Below are positions 62,135-64,000 of a stretch of DNA of 64,000 nucleotides, in pieces. Where the stretch lies: the NCBI RefSeq assembly GCF_013426915.1, contig NZ_AP023180.1:496001-560000 (forward strand), in the 5' to 3' direction. Made by a program: the position numbers and the translations under genes. How positions within the stretch are numbered: the stretch's first letter is position 1; each line of letters starts with the position of its first letter. The notes beneath the pieces were generated by a model. The model searched no databases and was not told where the DNA came from. It saw only the letters and a list, made by a program, of their open reading frames with translations. This DNA is from Paraburkholderia sp. PGU19. GTDB taxonomy: Bacteria > Pseudomonadota > Gammaproteobacteria > Burkholderiales > Burkholderiaceae.

Positions 62135-64000
62135 ATGTCGCAAGGATTGCTCGATGCACAAAACGGCAAGCCGCGCGACGACGATGCCACGCGAGTCACA
62201 CGCCGTGCGTTTCTGAAATTCAGTGCGAGTGTCGCCGCGATGGCGGGCGGCGGCCTGATGCTCGGCTTCAGCATGCCTGCGCAAAGCCAGGGCGATGTGC
62301 GCAAGTCCGTGATCGGCGGCGATGGTGTCGAGACACCGCAAAGCGGCGTGCTCGCGCCGAACGCTTTCGTGCAGATCGACACGGCGGGCAAGGTCACGCT
62401 GATCATCCCGAAGGTCGAGATGGGGCAAGGCGTGTACACGTCGATCCCGATGCTGATTGCGGAAGAACTCGAAGTGCCGCTCGACAGCGTGACGATCGAC
62501 CATGCGCCGCCCGACGAAACGCGCTTCACGGACCCGCTGCTCGGCGGCCAGCTGACGGGCGGCTCGACGTCGATCCGCTATGCATGGGAACCGATGCGAC
62601 GCGCGGGCGCGACCACGCGCGTGCTGCTGATCAACGCGGCCGCGCAGCAGTGGCAGGTCGATCCTGCGTCGTGCCACGCGGAAAACGGTCAAGTCATTCA
62701 TGCAGACACGAAGCGCAGCGTCGCCTACGGCCAACTCGTCGATGCCGCCGCGAAGCTGCCCGTGCCGCAGAACGTGCCGCTGAAGAATCCGAAAGATTTC
62801 AAGCTGATCGGCACGCAGGCGAAGCGTCTCGATTCGCCGGAGAAAGTGGACGGCAGCGCGGTGTTCGGCCTCGATGTGCGCTTGCCCGACATGGTCTACG
62901 CGGTCATCGTCAATTGCCCGGTGTTCGGCGGGACGCTCGCGAGCGTCGACGATACGGTTGCGAAGAAGATGCCCGGCGTGCGGCAGATCGTGAAGATCGA
63001 CAACGGCGTTGCCGTGATCGGCGATCACACGTGGGCGGCGAAACGCGGCGCGTCGGCGTTGAAGATCACATGGAACGAAGGTGCGGGCGCAACCGTGTCG
63101 ATGAAGACGATCGTCGACGACATGGAGAAGGCGTCGCAGAACAACGGTGCGGTCGCGCGCAAGGACGGCGACGTGAACAACGCGTTCTCGCAGGCGAAGA
63201 CACGCATCGATGCGGTGTATCAGCAGCCGTTTCTCGCGCACGCAACGATGGAGCCGGTCAACTGTACGGTTCACGTGAAGCCCGATAGCTGCGAAATCTG
63301 GGTCGGCACGCAGGTGCCGACGCGGGCGCGCGATGCGGGCGCGAAGGTGACGGGGCTGTCGCCGGACAAGATCGTCGTTCACAACTTCCTGCTCGGCGGC
63401 GGCTTCGGACGCAGGCTCGAATTCGACATGGTCACGCAGGCAGTGAAAGTGGCAAAGCAGCTGAACGTGCCCGTGAAGGTGACGTGGACGCGCGAGGAAG
63501 ACATCCAGCACGACATGTACCGCCCGTACTACTACGACAAGATTTCGGCGGGGCTCGACGCGAACGGCAAGCCGATTGCGTGGCAGCATCGCATTGTCGG
63601 CTCGTCGATTCTGGCGCGTTTCGCGCCGCCGGCCGTGAAGAACGGCGTCGATCCCGATGCCGTCGAAGTGGCTGCCGATCTGCCGTACGACCTGCCCAAT
63701 CAGCTTATCGATTATGTGCGTCAGGAGCCGCATGCGATACCGACTGCGTTCTGGCGCGGCGTAGGTCCGACGCGCGGCACGTTCGTCGTCGAGAGTTTCA
63801 TCGACGAACTCGCGGCGCAGACGAAGAACGATCCCGTCAAGTATCGGCGCGACCTGCTCGGCAAATCGCCGCGCGCGCTGAATGTGCTGAACGTCGCGAC
63901 GCAGGCGGCCGGCTGGGGCAACGGCACGTTGCCGAAGGGCCAGGGGCGCGGGGTGTCGGTGATGCATGCGTTCGGCAGCTTCTTTTCGATGGTGGCCGAC
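62135..64000 (+). CDS. Molybdopterin-binding large subunit of a periplasmic molybdenum hydroxylase (IorB-like), partial
   Basis: Open to the window end (622 codons seen; the family is about 730-750). GGAGG precedes the ATG. A Tat signal (TRRAFLKFSASVAAMAGGG, residues 22-40) shows export of the folded cofactor-bound enzyme. IPKVEMGQGVYTSIPMLIAEEL and the molybdopterin loop LLGGGFGRRLEFDM near 418-431 are typical of the fused xanthine dehydrogenase-type subunit. It pairs with the 2Fe-2S subunit just upstream; a cytochrome c gene often follows in such operons but is outside the window. The substrate, an aldehyde or N-heterocycle, is not determined. Confidence 0.93.
   Translation, partial: MSQGLLDAQNGKPRDDDATRVTRRAFLKFSASVAAMAGGGLMLGFSMPAQSQGDVRKSVIGGDGVETPQSGVLAPNAFVQIDTAGKVTLIIPKVEMGQGVYTSIPMLIAEELEVPLDSVTIDHAPPDETRFTDPLLGGQLTGGSTSIRYAWEPMRRAGATTRVLLINAAAQQWQVDPASCHAENGQVIHADTKRSVAYGQLVDAAAKLPVPQNVPLKNPKDFKLIGTQAKRLDSPEKVDGSAVFGLDVRLPDMVYAVIVNCPVFGGTLASVDDTVAKKMPGVRQIVKIDNGVAVIGDHTWAAKRGASALKITWNEGAGATVSMKTIVDDMEKASQNNGAVARKDGDVNNAFSQAKTRIDAVYQQPFLAHATMEPVNCTVHVKPDSCEIWVGTQVPTRARDAGAKVTGLSPDKIVVHNFLLGGGFGRRLEFDMVTQAVKVAKQLNVPVKVTWTREEDIQHDMYRPYYYDKISAGLDANGKPIAWQHRIVGSSILARFAPPAVKNGVDPDAVEVAADLPYDLPNQLIDYVRQEPHAIPTAFWRGVGPTRGTFVVESFIDELAAQTKNDPVKYRRDLLGKSPRALNVLNVATQAAGWGNGTLPKGQGRGVSVMHAFGSFFSMVAD

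Noticed and set aside
61886..63967. 693-codon open frame on the minus strand opposite the molybdenum hydroxylase genes
   Set aside because: It is a GC-rich shadow of the real plus-strand genes: Arg/His-rich, with no domain and no ribosome binding site. The same holds for long antisense frames opposite bcsC (58917-60647), bcsA (51447-52820) and the acyltransferase (29906-31222).

Overview
The window is GC-rich, tightly packed chromosomal (or megaplasmid) DNA from a beta-proteobacterium, most likely Paraburkholderia, Burkholderia or Caballeronia. The evidence is the gene content: two OmpC-like porins starting MKK, a cepacian-like exopolysaccharide set, a bcsD/bcsP/bcsQ-type cellulose operon, a DUF3331-like protein, and a carnitine operon ordered as in Pseudomonas. 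I see no rRNA, tRNA, CRISPR array or replication origin.

Positions 1-13400 are a methylammonium-compound catabolic region. After a partial amino-acid permease and purU come a LysR regulator divergent from betC (choline-sulfatase) and choX (choline-binding protein), a porin, and then cdhR divergent from caiX-cdhC-cdhA-cdhB-hocS. Together they take choline-O-sulfate to choline, and carnitine or short acylcarnitines through 3-dehydrocarnitine and betainyl-CoA to glycine betaine. Neither binding protein has a permease or ATPase partner in the window.

Positions 13121-16038 hold a small DUF3331-like protein, an AI-2E-family membrane protein and an OpgC-like membrane protein. Positions 16588-41614 are an exopolysaccharide locus: ugd, a low-molecular-weight tyrosine phosphatase, wza, wzc, several glycosyltransferases, wzy, an acyltransferase, a secreted beta-propeller protein with an EF-hand loop, wzx, a tandem glycosyltransferase region, manC, a reverse-strand priming glycosyltransferase and an AraC-type regulator. 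The order resembles a joined bce-I/bce-II (cepacian) locus. Two apparently identical 1501-bp IS701-like elements in opposite orientation interrupt the 3' ends of the GT2 gene and of wzy. Each is flanked by a CTAG duplication, and removing each one restores the reading frame exactly. Base composition changes abruptly several times, so the locus is mosaic.

Positions 42099-47458 hold a second porin, nudK divergent from a DeoR-type regulator across 10/20-bp phased TCGTGCA repeats, an SRPBCC protein, a twice-frameshifted NlpD-like lipoprotein/M23 gene and an alpha/beta hydrolase with an Asp nucleophile. Positions 47722-61418 hold an unknown gene and then the cellulose operon bcsD-bcsP-bcsQ-bcsA-bcsB-bcsZ-bcsC, closed by a near-perfect terminator. 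BcsC has a long Gln/Pro/Tyr-rich linker. The window ends in a two-subunit molybdenum hydroxylase whose large subunit is cut by the window edge.

Three apparent -1 frameshifts (near 35995, 46181 and 46491) all fall where adding one base to a homopolymer restores a conserved protein. They may be sequencing errors rather than biology. All functional calls come from reading the sequence; no database search was run.
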